DNA from: Aphrocallistes beatrix
Taxonomy: Eukaryota; Porifera; Hexactinellida; Sceptrulophora; Aphrocallistidae
DNA length: 64,000 bases
Direction: 5' to 3'
NCBI GenBank assembly: GCA_963281255.1
Contig: OY725499.1
Coordinates: 1,116,001 to 1,180,000 of the forward strand
Positions within the stretch are counted from its first letter, which is position 1, and each line of letters opens with the position of its first letter. The translations under genes were made by a program, and so were the position numbers. The notes beneath the pieces were generated by a model that did no database searches, was not told where the DNA came from, and saw only the letters and a list, made by a program, of their open reading frames with translations. Below, piece by piece: positions 46,394 through 58,197 of the stretch.

Positions 46394-47351
46394 TCAGAAG
46401 AATGACATGACGCTCCAAATCGTTAAATTAGAAGCAACTTCTAGAATTTTAGTATACTCACTCTCTAAAACAATACTCTTTTTTATCTTAGCATTAGTGA
46501 TATTATGAATGGCATTATTCACGTGTTGAATCGAAGGGGTGAATGAGGAAATTACCTTCTCATTTTTAATAATTTCAAATAATTCGACTTCATTAATGAT
46601 ATTTTCCAATGAGATGGTATCGGTTAGTGAGTGGCAGGATAGTTAAATTTTGTTTGTTTCCTTATAAAAAGCCTTGTAATATAAATTTTCATTAATAATT
46701 ATTGAACATTCGATTGTAGAAATTTCATTATGATATTGTATCTTATGAAAAAAGATGACCGTTGAATTTGGTCAATAGTTAACCCACCGACAGGGAGTTC
46801 GACTAGATGCAATTTAGAATTAATACAATTAAGAATAGAAATAGTAAACTTAGCCTCTGTTTCTTTGAATTCCGCAAGACTTTTATGATATGCTTCTTAT
46901 ATCCTCCTTTACTCCTTGCCATATTGAGATAGTCTTTGACAACTAACAGTAGCGTCTGTCAGATAACTAGGACAGTTAGGAAAGATGCTAGGGACTGCAC
47001 CCTTCTTGAGACCCACTTTCTTCCTTCTCAATCATCCTCAATCCATCTGAGAATTGAATGGTCATTTCGATGTCTTCTTCATGGAAATGGTGTATGCAGA
47101 CCTTGAAATAAAAAAACAAACTACAATAGACTATTGTGATTAAAGTGTATTATCCAACATACCCTCAATCGTTTGTTCATCTCGTTATCCAACATAGCCT
47201 CAATCGTTTGTTCATCTCGTAGTCTTCTCTCCGCCGAGGTATAGCTCGGAACCATTTTTCACGAGTTACATTGTCTGCAGGAAAATAGAAAACAGGTTGG
47301 ATTCATCTTATCACAATAGTTTGACTTACAACCAGGTACCAGACGAGCCAT
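46394..47351 (-). pseudogene. THAP-domain protein gene fragment
   Basis: Read on the minus strand. The first ATG (47351) gives MARLVPGC, where VPGCKSNYC resembles a THAP start although GTAAGT in it is also a good splice donor. The next exon (47282 to about 47183) gives NVTREKWFRAIPRRRRLRDE with the THAP tryptophan, and a third exon starting at about 47104 gives VCIHHFHEEDIEMTI with the C-x2-H pair. FPNCPSYLTD, a phrase common after THAP domains in P-like proteins, lies near 46960. Downstream, ENIINEVELFEIIKNEKV and NAIHNITNAKIKKSIV (46609-46394) look protein-like. A stop near 46905 and the incomplete zinc pattern argue for decay. A 33-bp tandem duplication at 47151-47218 repeats part of exon 2. 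Confidence 0.6.
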
Positions 47352-48241
47352 GTTGAAAAGTATGCTGTGAATCGAGTAATAGTGAGAATCGGGTAGAATA
47401 GAGCAGACGTGATGTGAAGATGAATGTTGAATAGACAAGCGATGTGCAGATAGGCGATTTGAGTGAGTGACAATATTTTGAGAACATTTTGAAATATCGT
47501 AAAAATATCGTTTTTAATTATTATGGGTGACCAAAATGTGGTTAGTCATTTTATTCAGTTACGTTTATTAGACAGAAGTTGACACATATTGGTAAATTCA
47601 CAGGCTTATTTCTAAGTAATTACATCAGTGCATATATTTCCTGAACCCGAGGTTAAAAAAATCAAGATGTTGTCATTGTAAGGTGATGTATTCTGATATA
47701 TTTCACGCATAGATAGATGATGCAAATATCCAGGAAAATGAATTATTTCAGTTTCGGAAAATTATTCCAAAATATCTTCTAAGTAAGTAGGGAGTATATT
47801 AATTTATCATATTTAATCATAAAATCATAAAACTTGATAAATTAATTGTCTAGAAAGTTCGATGGTAATGGCCATCCATGGTCCAGATTTTGAATAGAGT
47901 GCCATTGCCTTAGTATATAGAATGCTATGTTTAAGTCTAATTAATTAGACAAATATCCAGCTTATACTGTTTTGAATTTTCTAATTATAGTTTTAAATTC
48001 TAAGGATAATTTTAGAATTCATTATATGATTATATAATGTCTTTGGGAATACGATACATTCATAATCTAATATCCTTATATTAAATATTCTAATTTTAGT
48101 TTTCAATTCAAAAGATAATTTTAGAATACGATATAAGTATTTAAGAGCTAATCCATAGAATATAAACAAGCGCATAAGATCTAATCCATAGAAGACAAAC
48201 AAGCACATATCAAAGTTTTACATGAGAATATTATATATATA
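47352..48241. other. Unassigned segment
   Basis: Nothing recognised. The phrase CATGGTCCAGATTTTGAATAG at 47877-47897 is the inverse of a phrase at 45689-45709, and neighbouring bases match too, so the two regions contain an inverted duplication of roughly 60 bp. Confidence 0.35.
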
Positions 48242-48469
48242 CAATGCCTAGCCATAAGTTATTCGAACACTATATTGCTTTGAATCACAAATAGTACTAA
48301 ATGGATCTACCTATGGAGGTTCAATTCATTCAAATTTAGACATCATATTTGATATTATATTTTCAGTGGTTATCGTCTTTTGATAAAATTAGCCACCATG
48401 AGTAGACCCATTTAGTATTATTTATGATGCAAATCAATATGGTGTCCGAATACTTATGGTTAGGCAGTG
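48242..48469. mobile_element. Tc1/mariner-type MITE, 228 bp
   Basis: Left end CAATGCCTAGCCATAAG, right end the inverse of CACTGCCTAACCATAAG, flanked by TA. Arms share TTCGAACACTATATTG-like and CAAATAGTACTAAATGG-like sequences. Confidence 0.75.
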
Positions 48470-48477
48470 TATATATG

Positions 48478-49281
48478 TTAGGACAAATTTGCGAAATCAA
48501 CAATTATGCATAATTGTCGACAAATATGTAAAATTGTTCATTTCACAACAATTATGCAAAATTGTTCATCTAATACGACAATTATGCATAATTGTTGTGA
48601 AATGAACAGTTTTACATAATTGTTTAAAATGAAAGCAACAATTATGCAAAATTGTTCATGGTGCTGTCACGAAAATTTTGATCCAGGGGACCAATTTTCT
48701 TCATGGAAAATTGGTCCTATGCTGAAAGTTTTGATCCTGCATGGACAAATTTTCCATAGAATATTGGTCCGGGGGACCATTTTTTTCACAGTTAACCCGA
48801 TTTCTCCAATTGAGGATGTATGTATTGTATCAAAAAATTAGATAAGCTAAACATGTAGTATATCTAATTAGAATTCTAATTAGATAGTCAATGAGAAACT
48901 CAGAATAGACATTCTGTTGATTTTCGATATTACTGGTAGCATCTTCACCCAGAAGTTCTGGGTCTAAATGAATTTTAACCCTAGCATTTAGACCTGAATC
49001 TTCCTATAAGGATTTATAAAATAATTTGAAGAGACTTGGTTTGTAGGGCAGTTTTCACTCATTTTGTGGAATGTATTCAACGAACACACACACTGTCCTA
49101 GAACTAATGATAAACTAGAGGGATGGCATAAGAAATTTCAAAAATGGCTCAAAAAGTGCAGTAAATATATGCAAAATTGTAAAATATGCATAATTGTCGC
49201 ATTAGATGAACAATTATGCATAATTGTCGTATTAGTGAACAATTATGCATAATTGTTGATTTCGCAAATTTGTCCTAACAT
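48478..49281. mobile_element. Element with TTAGGACAAATTTGCG ends and palindrome array
   Basis: Inverted ends TTAGGACAAATTTGCGAAAT (left and inverted right), flanked by ATATG/CATAT. Both ends carry several copies of the palindrome ACAATTATGCATAATTGT and variants ACAATTATGCAAAATTGT. The middle (48690-48790) repeats ATTTTGATCC and GGACCAATTTTC phrases. Non-coding; superfamily unknown. Confidence 0.7.
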
Positions 49282-49289
49282 ATATATTG

Positions 49290-50340
49290 CAATGGCATGC
49301 AGTGTATATATATTGCAATGGCATACAGATGCCAATACGAATCATTTTCAAATTTGGTGAGCAGAAGAGACATTTTGCAGGGAATAGATTCAGTTCATCA
49401 AAAAGAAGCGTTTCGCATATCAGAGGCAACATTCAAAACCAATACCACATCCAATCAATATCAGGAACAGGAGAATGTAGAAAAATCATATGAGAAATCG
49501 GTTGCTCATCAAAAGCTTCAGTATACACCTGAATCTTTCGAACCGTGTGGTCGGTTCGAATGATTCAGGTGAGGATGCAAACATAAGACAACATGTAGTT
49601 AATCTTGAAACGTTCAAAACCATGTTTGATGATCTTACCGTCTGCAACTCTTGCAAAAAGGGATCCATGGGGATGTTCCAATCAAAGCAGAGGGCCGGAT
49701 CTGAAACTAACCTACACTGCCTGAACAAAAGTATTCGTACAGCCCATAATTCCCCAAACAAATAGTTATAATACTGATGGGGAATTATGGGGTGTACGAA
49801 TACTTTTGTTCAGGCAGTGTACAACTAAAGTGTACAGCATGTTCCATCCAGCAAGGCTTTTGGAGTGTAAGGGGTAAATATCAAACAAAAATTTAAAAGT
49901 TAGCGACCAACAAATTCGAAAAAGAAACGAACTATGGTAGTATTTTGGGAGGTAGGCTTATTGGTGCGATAATTTCCAAGCTTGAACAATATCACGCGAC
50001 ACTAAGCATACCCATCTCCTGTTCTCGCAAAGCTTACGTTGAAAGAGAAAGAAAATTAATAGTTGCAGTTGAATATTTTGCAGCAAAATCAATGAAAAAT
50101 GCAGTGAAAGAACTTCGATCTCACGCAGAATGCCGGTGTTGTCCCTTAGCAAAACAGAGATGTTTTGCTAAGAGGCAACACCGAGATCTTTTGCTAAGAG
50201 GCAGCACCGATATAGCAAAGTCGCAAGACAAATCAGATAACATGGCGCTGGCTATTCTTCAGGAGCGTATTCAACAGACCAGCCCAAATTTCACAGCTCG
50301 TCTTCGAGCATATGTCCCGCTTTTTTTTGCTCATCTATAA
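49290..50340 (+). pseudogene. Mutator-like transposase-domain ruin
   Basis: The frame at 49490-49715 has SNRVVGSNDSGEDANIR, NLETFKTMFDDLTVCNSCKK (first Cys pair) and SETN. A 105-bp MITE (49715-49819) is inserted here. The protein resumes with LKCTACSIQQGFWSVRGKY (second Cys pair), then, after a stop and shift, GGRLIGAIISKLEQYHATLS, SCSRKAYVERERKLIVAV and AKSMKNAVKELRSHAE. This order matches the N-terminal zinc-binding and helical part of invertebrate Mutator-like transposase-domain proteins. The catalytic DDE part that should follow is replaced by a small inverted/tandem insertion (AGCAAAACAGAGATGTTTTGC, 50151-50171) and decay. An upstream piece at 49297-49489 may be the protein's start. Confidence 0.65.
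49715..49819. mobile_element. 105-bp palindromic Tc1/mariner-type MITE
   Basis: Almost perfectly palindromic, starting CACTGCCTGAACAAAAGTAT, flanked by TA (49713-49714 and 49820-49821). It interrupts the Mutator-like reading frame. Confidence 0.85.
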
Positions 50341-50468
50341 TACTTTTCTTTTGCGTCCCGCTATGTCCCGCGAAATTCAACAGTCCCGTTTTTATCATGG
50401 CTCAGGTTGGCATGTATGCTGGTCTGTTGAAGGATATTACACAGCCTCAATCAGCTCCATTATTCATA

Positions 50469-50666
50469 TGCCAAATATGTTAAGGTGCTGAAGAAAACTG
50501 CTTAGTAGGCATTGGAATCGGTCTGAAAGTCCCATTAGCCCATATCAATTGGATTCAATGCGACAAATGTTATCTGTGGAGCCACATGGAGTGCGTGGGT
50601 ATCGCCGATAACGAAATTGAAGAAGATATCGACTATTATTGTATAGAATGTGTGTGTTTCTATTGA
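50469..50666 (+). pseudogene. PHD-finger fragment
   Basis: In one frame: CQIC, a stop, GAEENCLVGIGIGLKVPL, then INWIQCDKCYLWSHMECVGI and DYYCIECVCFY before TGA. The pattern C-x2-C ... C-x2-C-x4-H-x2-C ... C-x2-C is that of a PHD finger (Cys4-His-Cys3), with the tryptophan before the His. PHD fingers read histone tails, and several large invertebrate transposon proteins end with one. The stop after the first Cys pair makes it a pseudogene unless an intron lies there. It follows the Mutator-like ruin on the same strand within the 6.6-kb TTAA element. Confidence 0.7.
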
Positions 50667-51587
50667 AACTTTTGTGTAATATTATAAAAATAGTATTCTT
50701 TCTACTAGCTAGTACTTTTTTGTTGTTTAGCTATTGAGAACAAAACAATAGTTTGTTGCTAATTGAGAATAGAATGGAAATGAATAAATATATTTTATTA
50801 GTATCCCAAAAAGTAAATGTTATTGTTTAGATCAAAAATTGGCGGATAGCCTATGTGTTCACAAGAACCCTTTCTGGCGTCCCCTACTGGAATTGTCATG
50901 AACTCCTCCGAACCCAGGCAGAGCGTTCGTCAATGCGTAGGATATGTGCTATCTCTATAATTGTCACTTTTTCATTAGCTATTTATACTAAACAATATTT
51001 AGCAGTTAGAAGTAGTGGTTGGATTATAATTCGACTATGCAATAAACCTAAATTTGGAATCAATAAAAACACGCAACAATTGTTAGTTCCTATTTCGAAT
51101 TCATAGGAATTTGATTGTTCTAAAATTAAAATATAATTTGAACTCAAAATGAAAGAAAGAATTGAGTTCTAAAATAGCTCTGCTATCTAGAAATATAATC
51201 TATCTATAGAATAACTATGACAAAGAAACAATTATTGAAATTATTATTAGATTATATCATCTTGAGACAATTTTAATTTTAATTTTAATTTTACTCAAAC
51301 AATAAGTGAAAATTTTATTCAAAAACTACATTTGAACAAATTCTCAAAGCCAAATCAAGTGAGAATTGAATGAATTCACAAGTAAAAGTAAGTATATATA
51401 GTAATAAAGATAGCTGACTACGATCCTATTGTTTAAGCCAATACTTTAAGAAATGTGCGAATTTATATACAAAATTAAGCCCAAAAATACCAAAAATACA
51501 GTGATAAATCAATTTTAAAATCCACATCTTTGTCAGTATTCCATATTATCTAATGATAGTAGTCAGTTATGTTCCATAATGGATGGG
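50667..51587. other. Unassigned segment
   Basis: An 83-codon open frame at 50855-51106 has no recognisable domain. Nothing else seen. Confidence 0.3.
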
Positions 51588-51591
51588 TTAA

Positions 51592-51693
51592 CCCTCGCTT
51601 GCCACAGGAATGTGTTGCGTCATTTTCAATGGGGAAGCCATACAAATTTGGGGTATTTACTATAAATAGAAAATACCCCAAGCCATCCGAGGG
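51592..51693. mobile_element. CCCTCG MITE, copy 2
   Basis: Starts CCCTCGCTTGCCACAGGAAT after TTAA and ends AAGCCATCCGAGGG. It is the reverse-orientation homologue of 12110-12227. Confidence 0.7.
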
Positions 51694-51983
51694 TAGAACT
51701 TATAATCTTGCTAATATCACTCAAGCTCAGAAAAAAATCTTGAACACAAACTAAAAAAATTAAAAATTTGAACAATGTTTTTTGTATAGGGAAATGGAAC
51801 TTTCAGTTGACTCTGTAAAAATGAAATTAAGCCTCTGATTGATACAAAAATTGAAATACAGTATCTTTGCGCTGCATACTTCGAAAATAATTCATAATAA
51901 CGATTATCAATTTTTTTGAGATTCAATAATATTCGATCCTTAAGTTTATCTTAGGCCTTATATATAGTAGGCTATGATTAGGT

Positions 51984-52903
51984 CATTTCTAAGACCTCAA
52001 AAATTGAGCTATTACCGATGATTTGGCCACTGCAAAAATGTCGAATGGGGCAAAATCTGCATGGATCCATTTGTAAAATTATAACTCACATTGCTTTCTA
52101 GCAGCATACTCAGCGAGTTTTCACAGTATCTTGAATCTCTTTACGGGAGGGAATCAACACAGCATTATATCCGGTTTCTTGTATTTATATGAGTGAGTTG
52201 TGTGTATTTGCTGAGGAAAAATTACTGAATGATTACATTTTAACTCATTCAGATTCGTTTACTTATCTTGAACGAAGATGACTTTACATACTGCCAAAGT
52301 TATTGTCACAATATTTAAGTCGCGTCATAAAAGGCGCTAAAATTATAAACTTTTGTGTGGACCAAATCAGTTATACTTCGATAGTTTGCAAAAAGTTGCT
52401 CTCAAAATTGGGATTCGATGCACTCAAATAATTTAATTTAGAAGCTTAGGTGATAAACTTAAATACTTTCCGAAACGTCATTACAATCTACTGTGGCATC
52501 TTGACACGCCTGTGACAAGTAATGAGTATTATATTAATGCAAAAAGTGGCTCAAGATGGCACATCTAATATATTAAAGCTCGATGTTTTTTTCTTGGTTT
52601 GTCCAAGTTGATTGAGGAACTGTGTGGTGCCAGAAATTTAAAATTTGGCACACAGGTAAATAATCATGAGACTCCAAGGGAGATCGAAGATCAAAGTGAA
52701 ATCTTCACACCTCGCCGAGATAGGTGACAAATTGCTAACCAGTGAAATTCGACTATTTTTGATTCAAATACATTGGAATCTAAAAAGTAGTGGCTTCCAT
52801 TTAAAATGCCTACAATCGAAGGAACTATTTGTGATTAAAATCAATGAGTCAAGCGAGAATCAACCAATTGTAATGCGATTTACACGATTCTATTTCTTAT
52901 ACA
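51984..52903. other. Unassigned segment
   Basis: No recognised repeat or gene. A 109-codon open frame at 52666-52995 runs into H13 and its last third is repeat sequence, so it is not a gene. Confidence 0.35.
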
Positions 52904-53258
52904 CAAGCGCGCTTCGCTTGCTTGCGCTGCGCGGCTGGTGGACACTTTGTGTCCGCCGGAGGATCCCTTCGGTCGCCTGGGGTCACATTAGTTAATTATA
53001 AGGGAGGTATATTAATGCACACATTCTATTAAAATTTCAGCCTTCTATCTCCTATCGTGGCTGAGTTATGCTCGAATAACTGTGTTGCTTAACTTTTTAA
53101 AATGTGACAATGACGTCATAATTCCATGATGAGTCGAAATTTTCGTCTGAGCTCAGAACTTAAGGAGCCATAGTAAAAATACTCCTACATTCCAAAAATC
53201 AGCTTTCTACGCCTGACAGTTTCTTCAATCAATTCGTTACAGAGAGATATATATATAT
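52904..53258 (-). mobile_element. H13: internally deleted H copy
   Basis: Begins CAAGCGCGCTTCGCTTGC after A, lacks the first CRE/AP-1 half, retains TGACGTCA of the second half and ends in the TA tract after CAATCAATTCGTTACAG. Confidence 0.75.
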
Positions 53259-53273
53259 ACACAAATGCAATAT

Positions 53274-53744
53274 CCGGACAAAAGTATTCGGCCACCACAG
53301 AAACCGCTATGCAAATAGTATTAAAGTGGGTCTATTCATAATTGAATATGTTCTCAAACTGTAAAGAATACTCTATTTTTATTTCAAATTCGTAAACTAC
53401 ACATTCTAATTACTCATAATTGATAGCCTCAGCTTAATTACTAACTCCCAAGTTAATAAATATCAACATTTGCTACTTGATGCTACTTGTCCCAGGGCAC
53501 AGCTATTATATATGATGGCATTTAGTGACACAAAGTGGCAGAGGTTGATAATTTTCAACATAAGAATAGGTAATTGAGTTGAAACACTCAATTATGAGTA
53601 ATTATAATGTGTTGATTACGAATTTGAAATAAAAAATAGAGTATTTTCTATTGTTTAAGGACATGTTCCTTTTTTAAAAGATCTAATTTAATACTATTTG
53701 TATGGAAGCTTTCGTGGTGGTCGAATACTTTTGTCCGGGTAGTG
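53274..53744. mobile_element. Tc1/mariner-type MITE (CCGGACAAAA family), copy 2
   Basis: Left CCGGACAAAAGTATTCGGCC, right the inverse, with arms homologous to 10881-11227 (CAAATAGTATTAAA). The first few bases of the left end are lost. Confidence 0.7.
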
Positions 53745-53754
53745 TATATATATA

Positions 53755-54353
53755 TCCTTACTATTAAAACTCGATGAATATATATATATATGTACAAGCG
53801 CGCTTCGCTTGCTTGCGCTGCGCGGCTGGCGGACACTTTGTGTCCGCCGGAGGCTCCCTTCGGTCACCTGGGGTCACTTTCGGTCACCTGGGGTCACATT
53901 GGTTAATTATAAGGGAGATAGCATTTCTAAATATGTCCATCTTAGTGTTAGAATCGATTTCACTCGAAAAATCACCAAATTTGTCAATTTAAAAATTTTT
54001 GATGCCTAATGATGACGTCATAACAAAGTGATGAGTCATCATTTTTTGATGATACTTCCATCATATGTGAGACATGTTAGTATACAGATTCTATTAAAAT
54101 TTCAGCCTTCTATCTCCTATAATGGCTGAGTTATGCTCGAATAATTATGTTGCTTAACTTTTAAAAATGTAACAATGACGTCATAATTCCATGATGAGTC
54201 GACATTTTGGTCTGAGCTCAGAACTTACTGGAGCCATAGCCAAAAGACTCCCACATGCCAAAAATTAGCTTTCTATGACCGGCAGTTTCTTCAATCAATT
54301 CGTTACAGATATATATATATATATACACATTAATCGAGTTTTAATAGTAAGGA
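53755..54353 (-). mobile_element. H14: full H copy preceded by an inverted terminus
   Basis: The H body runs 53795-54353, from CAAGCGCGCTTCGC to AGTAAGGA, flanked by A and T. It is preceded at 53755-53794 by TCCTTACTATTAAAACTCG plus (TA)n in inverted orientation, so the unit as a whole has inverted ends. The block GGTCACTTTCGGTCACCTGG is a short tandem duplication in the GC-rich part. Confidence 0.82.
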
Positions 54354-54694
54354 TGATCGAATAGTGCTATTTTGAGTCAATTATTTAATTGTTAAAAGTT
54401 ATTTTATGATGAAATTGATTGATTATAGTATATTATAAGTCTAAGTTGACTAATTTATTCAAAGATGATGAAGAATTATGAATTATTCAAAATCTCAAAC
54501 ATTAGTGCAGATTACCCAAAAGTGGTTAAAAGGTTGCTCATGTTATATATCTCTAACAATGCTCAGTACCTAAGCGAAATATCAATTATTTTTTTCATTA
54601 TTTTAGTTACAAATTTTGAGTAATTCATTGATAATTCATGAATTAGTCAACTTAGATTATAGTACATAATACGATTGTTGTTAACTTTACTCGC
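54354..54694. other. Unassigned spacer
   Basis: AT-rich, nothing recognised. Confidence 0.3.
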
Positions 54695-54698
54695 TTAA

Positions 54699-54816
54699 CC
54701 TGGGAAATACTTGGGATCAGAGGTATAAATAGAAATGACCCAGCTTTCATTTTCATTTTCAGTTGCTATATCAATTCACTTTCACTTTCACTTCAACATT
54801 CCTGGACGTGCACGGG
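54699..54816. mobile_element. Small TTAA MITE (CCCGAG family), copy 2
   Basis: Begins CCTGGGAAATACTTGGGATC and ends GACGTGCACGGG, flanked by TTAA. Homologous throughout to 43859-43975. Confidence 0.82.
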
Positions 54817-54853
54817 TTAACTTAATTAAGTTGTTTCAGTCGATCAAATATAA

Positions 54854-55360
54854 TCCTTATTATTAAAACTGTGTGTGTAACGAATTGATTGAAAAACTGC
54901 CAGGCACAGAAAGTTGATTATTGGCATGGTGGAATCTTTGGCTATGGCTCCACTAAGTTCTGACTCAAGCCAAAATGTCGACTTATCATGGAATTGTGAC
55001 GTCATTTTCACTTTTTGATAATTATAAATTTCAGTTTTTATACTATAACTCAGTCATTTTCGGTTATAGGAAGCTGAAATCTTAATAGAATGTGTATAAT
55101 AATATTATATATGATACAACCTTCATCCAAAAATGATGACTCATCACTCTGTTATAACGTCATCATTATGGATCAAACATTTGAAAACTAACTAATTTGA
55201 ATATTTTTCCAGTGCAATCGATTATAACAGTAAATACATACATATTTAGAGATCCTATCTCCCTTATAATTTATCAATTTGAACCTAGGCGCTTCTGGCG
55301 GACACTTTGTGTTTGCCAGCCCCACAGCATAGGCAAGCGAAGCATGAGCATTGTGGGTTA
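54854..55360 (+). mobile_element. H15: diverged H copy
   Basis: TCCTTATTATTAAAACTGTG start, body with TGACGTCA, degraded GC-rich end (CATAGGCAAGCGAAGC). Confidence 0.7.
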
Positions 55361-56264
55361 AATTAACATTACATTCTAGATTATTTAGCTTGATATTAAG
55401 CGAATTCCTTGTTTTGTGAAGCTAACTTTTCTTCTCACAGTACCTCACCAATAGAATGCGAGTATCTTCTCATTTTTTTGAAAGGATTACGCAATATATC
55501 TCAAGAACTTAGAAGTACTCTCCTATCCCATACAGGGCCTGCGCCACTACGGGTGTTTTGGGTGTCTGGATACCCATTACCTCTTCATTTATCTAAATGT
55601 ACAGTATATTGCCCTCTATACATGGACATATCTAGCGCATGCTGTTTACATTGGAGATCGGCGAACACAACACGACACGAATACGAACCGTATTCGTGTT
55701 CGTGTTCGTGATCATTATACCCGTCTCTCTGTCTTCGGACGATTTCACTGATTGTTTGTATTTATAAATCAACTGACTGTTCAATCAAGTAATGTTGATT
55801 AAAATATTATTAGATCGAAAAAAATTCCATTGCATCATACGTGTGTATAATTTGCATTAAATATTTCCTATCTGAATCAGGAAATACGGTTAAAAAGCAA
55901 AAATAATAATTTTAGCTTTGGGCCCGACCAAATGAAAAGTGCTTCCGCCGGGCCTGATGGCCGGTGCCAAATTTTTAGGCAGTGGGTATCCTAAAACGGA
56001 TTTGCCTTTATTAAAGTGGATACAGAAAAATCGTCATCGACATAAATATTCGAGCTCAATTTTTGGTCGGGCCCGGCCCCGATTGGCCCGACCGCTTCCT
56101 CCGGCCCTGCTGGCCATGCCATAGAAGGCTTTATTTCAATTGTCATTTTAGAATTTATTTAAAAGTACTGAAAATCTGTTTATGTTTAAAACTCGATGAA
56201 ATTTGGAAAATTAACGAATAACATAGTATCTCTTGGATTTTAAATGTTAAATTATACCATAGAG
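55361..56264. other. Unassigned, with two GC-rich repeat patches
   Basis: At 55663-55710 a small hairpin has CACGACACGAATACG facing CGTATTCGTGTTCGTG. At 55920-56115 GC-rich phrases (TTCCGCCGGGCCTGATGGCC and GGGCCCGGCCCCGATTGGCC) suggest a decayed hAT-type MITE. No gene is supported. Confidence 0.4.
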
Positions 56265-56409
56265 CATAGCCTACTGTATATAAGTCCTCAAAGTAACTTG
56301 CGGATTTGGGACTAGGGATGCAGTACAAGATGTTTGAACTAATACATGAACTGCCTTAAATCATTAACCAAGCACGATAGAGCTTAGGTATGTATTACGC
56401 GCAAATATA

Positions 56410-57705
56410 CTTAGGTCATTTCAAAAGCACGTACTGATCACCCCCCACCAATTTGATATTAAGCAACGACTGATGTGTTATTTATTTACATATACTTGAA
56501 ATAGTGTCCCTTGACGCGAATACACTCCTTTAGACGGTCTACCCAGCAGCGGAATGTCTTTTTATACTCCGTCTGTGGGATCGATTTCAGGTACTTATGA
56601 ATGGCGAATCCGATCTCCATTCGACTAGTGAACTCCTTGCCAGAGAAATGACTTTTCAGTTTGAAAAACAACCAGAACTCACAAATACTTAGGTCAGGGG
56701 AATAGGGAGGGTGATTCAGTGTTTGCATCCCTTTATCCTCGATGTATGCGGTGACTTGTTTAGTTATATGGCTACTGGCATTAACATGTAGAAGTTTTAT
56801 TCCACGAGGACCAGTTCTCGGCCGACGCTCTGCATAGTGTTTATTGACTTCTGCGAGGACATGAGTGCAATAAAAGTCTCCAGTAACATTCTGGCCCTTC
56901 GGAACGCACACTTGAGCAACTGGGCCGTAGGCGTCAAATGTAATTGCATACATTACCTTCTTGGCACGGAAATCTGGATGCGGTTTTTTAGGTCGGGGTT
57001 CGCCCGGATGCAGCAAACACTTAGACCTTTCCTTGGATTTAGGTTGTGATTAGTAACTCCAAGTTTTATCTATGGTTACTATCTCACAGAGTCGCCTTGC
57101 ATCAAATATTTCGTAATGTAGAAGATTTTCACAACATTCTACCTTCTGTTTCATCTGGACCTCTGACAGCAAATACGGCACCCGCCGAGCGCAAACCTTC
57201 CTTACTCCGAGATCTTCCTTCAGAATGCAATAAATACTTCTCGTTGAGATAGTCATATACTTAGAAATCTCTTCAATAGAGCAGCAAGGGTCATTTCGAA
57301 GAAATTCACTAACTAACTCAATTGAGGGTTCACAGGTTGCAGATTTAGGGCTACCAGTCCGATTCTCATCTTCAATGCTGTCTCTTCCCTCTCTGAATAG
57401 TTGAGCCCATCTTCTAACCGTGGAATAAGCAAGTGCTTGATCTCCACAAACTTCCACGAGATCATTGTGGATGTTCTTGTTCGAATCTTTTAGCAGTGAA
57501 CGATACTTGATATACACCCTTTGCTCTTGCTCAAAACTGACAAGATTGAAATGATGTTTATAAGAAAAATACTTATGCTATCTTAAAATTTCTTTTAGAT
57601 ATTAGGAGAGAATGGGTAATGCTATATGGAGTATATTAATTGGTGTATTAGATATACAATAGCTGTCAAAAATCAATAGTGATCAGTACTTTTGAAATAC
57701 CTAAG
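56410..57705 (-). mobile_element. Mariner transposon inserted in F4
   Basis: Ends CTTAGGTCATTTCAAAAGCA and the inverse of CTTAGGTATTTCAAAAGTAC, flanked by TA (56408-56409 and 57706-57707). Contains a nearly complete but mutated transposase. Other F copies show the uninterrupted ATATATAAATATGG target. Confidence 0.85.
56486..57517 (-). pseudogene. SETMAR-like mariner transposase, catalytically mutated
   Basis: Two minus-strand parts. The first (57517-57050) covers both helix-turn-helix motifs (VRRWAQLFREGRDSIEDE and CCSIEEISKYMTISTRSIY) and reaches the first Asp in VTIDKTWSY, then a stop. The second (57016-56486) reads KVMYAITFDAYGPVAQV, LAEVNKHYAERRPR, LLHVNASSH and HPPYSPDLSICEFWLF, ending KGHYFKYM. 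In active relatives the second Asp lies in LLHDNARPH and the third in the SDF/CDF before WLF; here they are Val and Glu. So the stop, and the loss of two of three catalytic aspartates, make it inactive. Ends are preserved, so it could still be moved in trans. The ATG at 57517 may be internal, because mariner proteins usually start slightly upstream. Confidence 0.85.
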
Positions 57706-58197
57706 TAAATATGGTGTCAAAGTACCCATTTCCGTTGTTAAAATTTATATTAGTCACTATATGATTACGCAATAGGTTATATTTGTGACAAATTTGGTGA
57801 TTTTCAGAGGTCGTTTAGGGGCACTTCTAAGTGTTTTTATTATAAAATCTTTCGCATAGAACTGAGATGTGAATGGGTTGATGCGAAAAATTTGGATTTT
57901 TTTTATGGAATGTTGCTACATTTCAGTGTTGTTATGGAAACGTGTTTTTGTCAGTTGGCGTTATATCTTGAAAACTGCAATAGCTAGACATTCAAATGGA
58001 ATTCCATTCAATTGCAAATATACTACTTCCTATTAAGCGATAATATAATTTAGACAAATAAATTATATTATCACTTAATAGGAAATAGTCTATTGGCTAT
58101 CAAATGGAATTATATTTGAATGTCTAGCCCTTGCGGTTTTCAAGATATGATCCCAAACGGACCAAAATACGTTTCCATAGCAACACTGCAACATTCC

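Larger units (their letters stand above)
56265..58197. mobile_element. F4: F element split by a mariner, right end lost
   Basis: Begins CATAGCCTACTGTATATAAG. The arms continue on both sides of the mariner at 56410-57705, and the right arm stops at ACTGCAACATTCC (58197), just before the host exon acceptor. It therefore lies at the 3-prime end of the presumed large intron. Confidence 0.75.

Noticed and set aside
53648-54009. Several open frames with the phrase CLRCAAGGH or ASRAAQASEA
   Set aside because: These translate the GC-rich end of H elements and recur wherever that end occurs.
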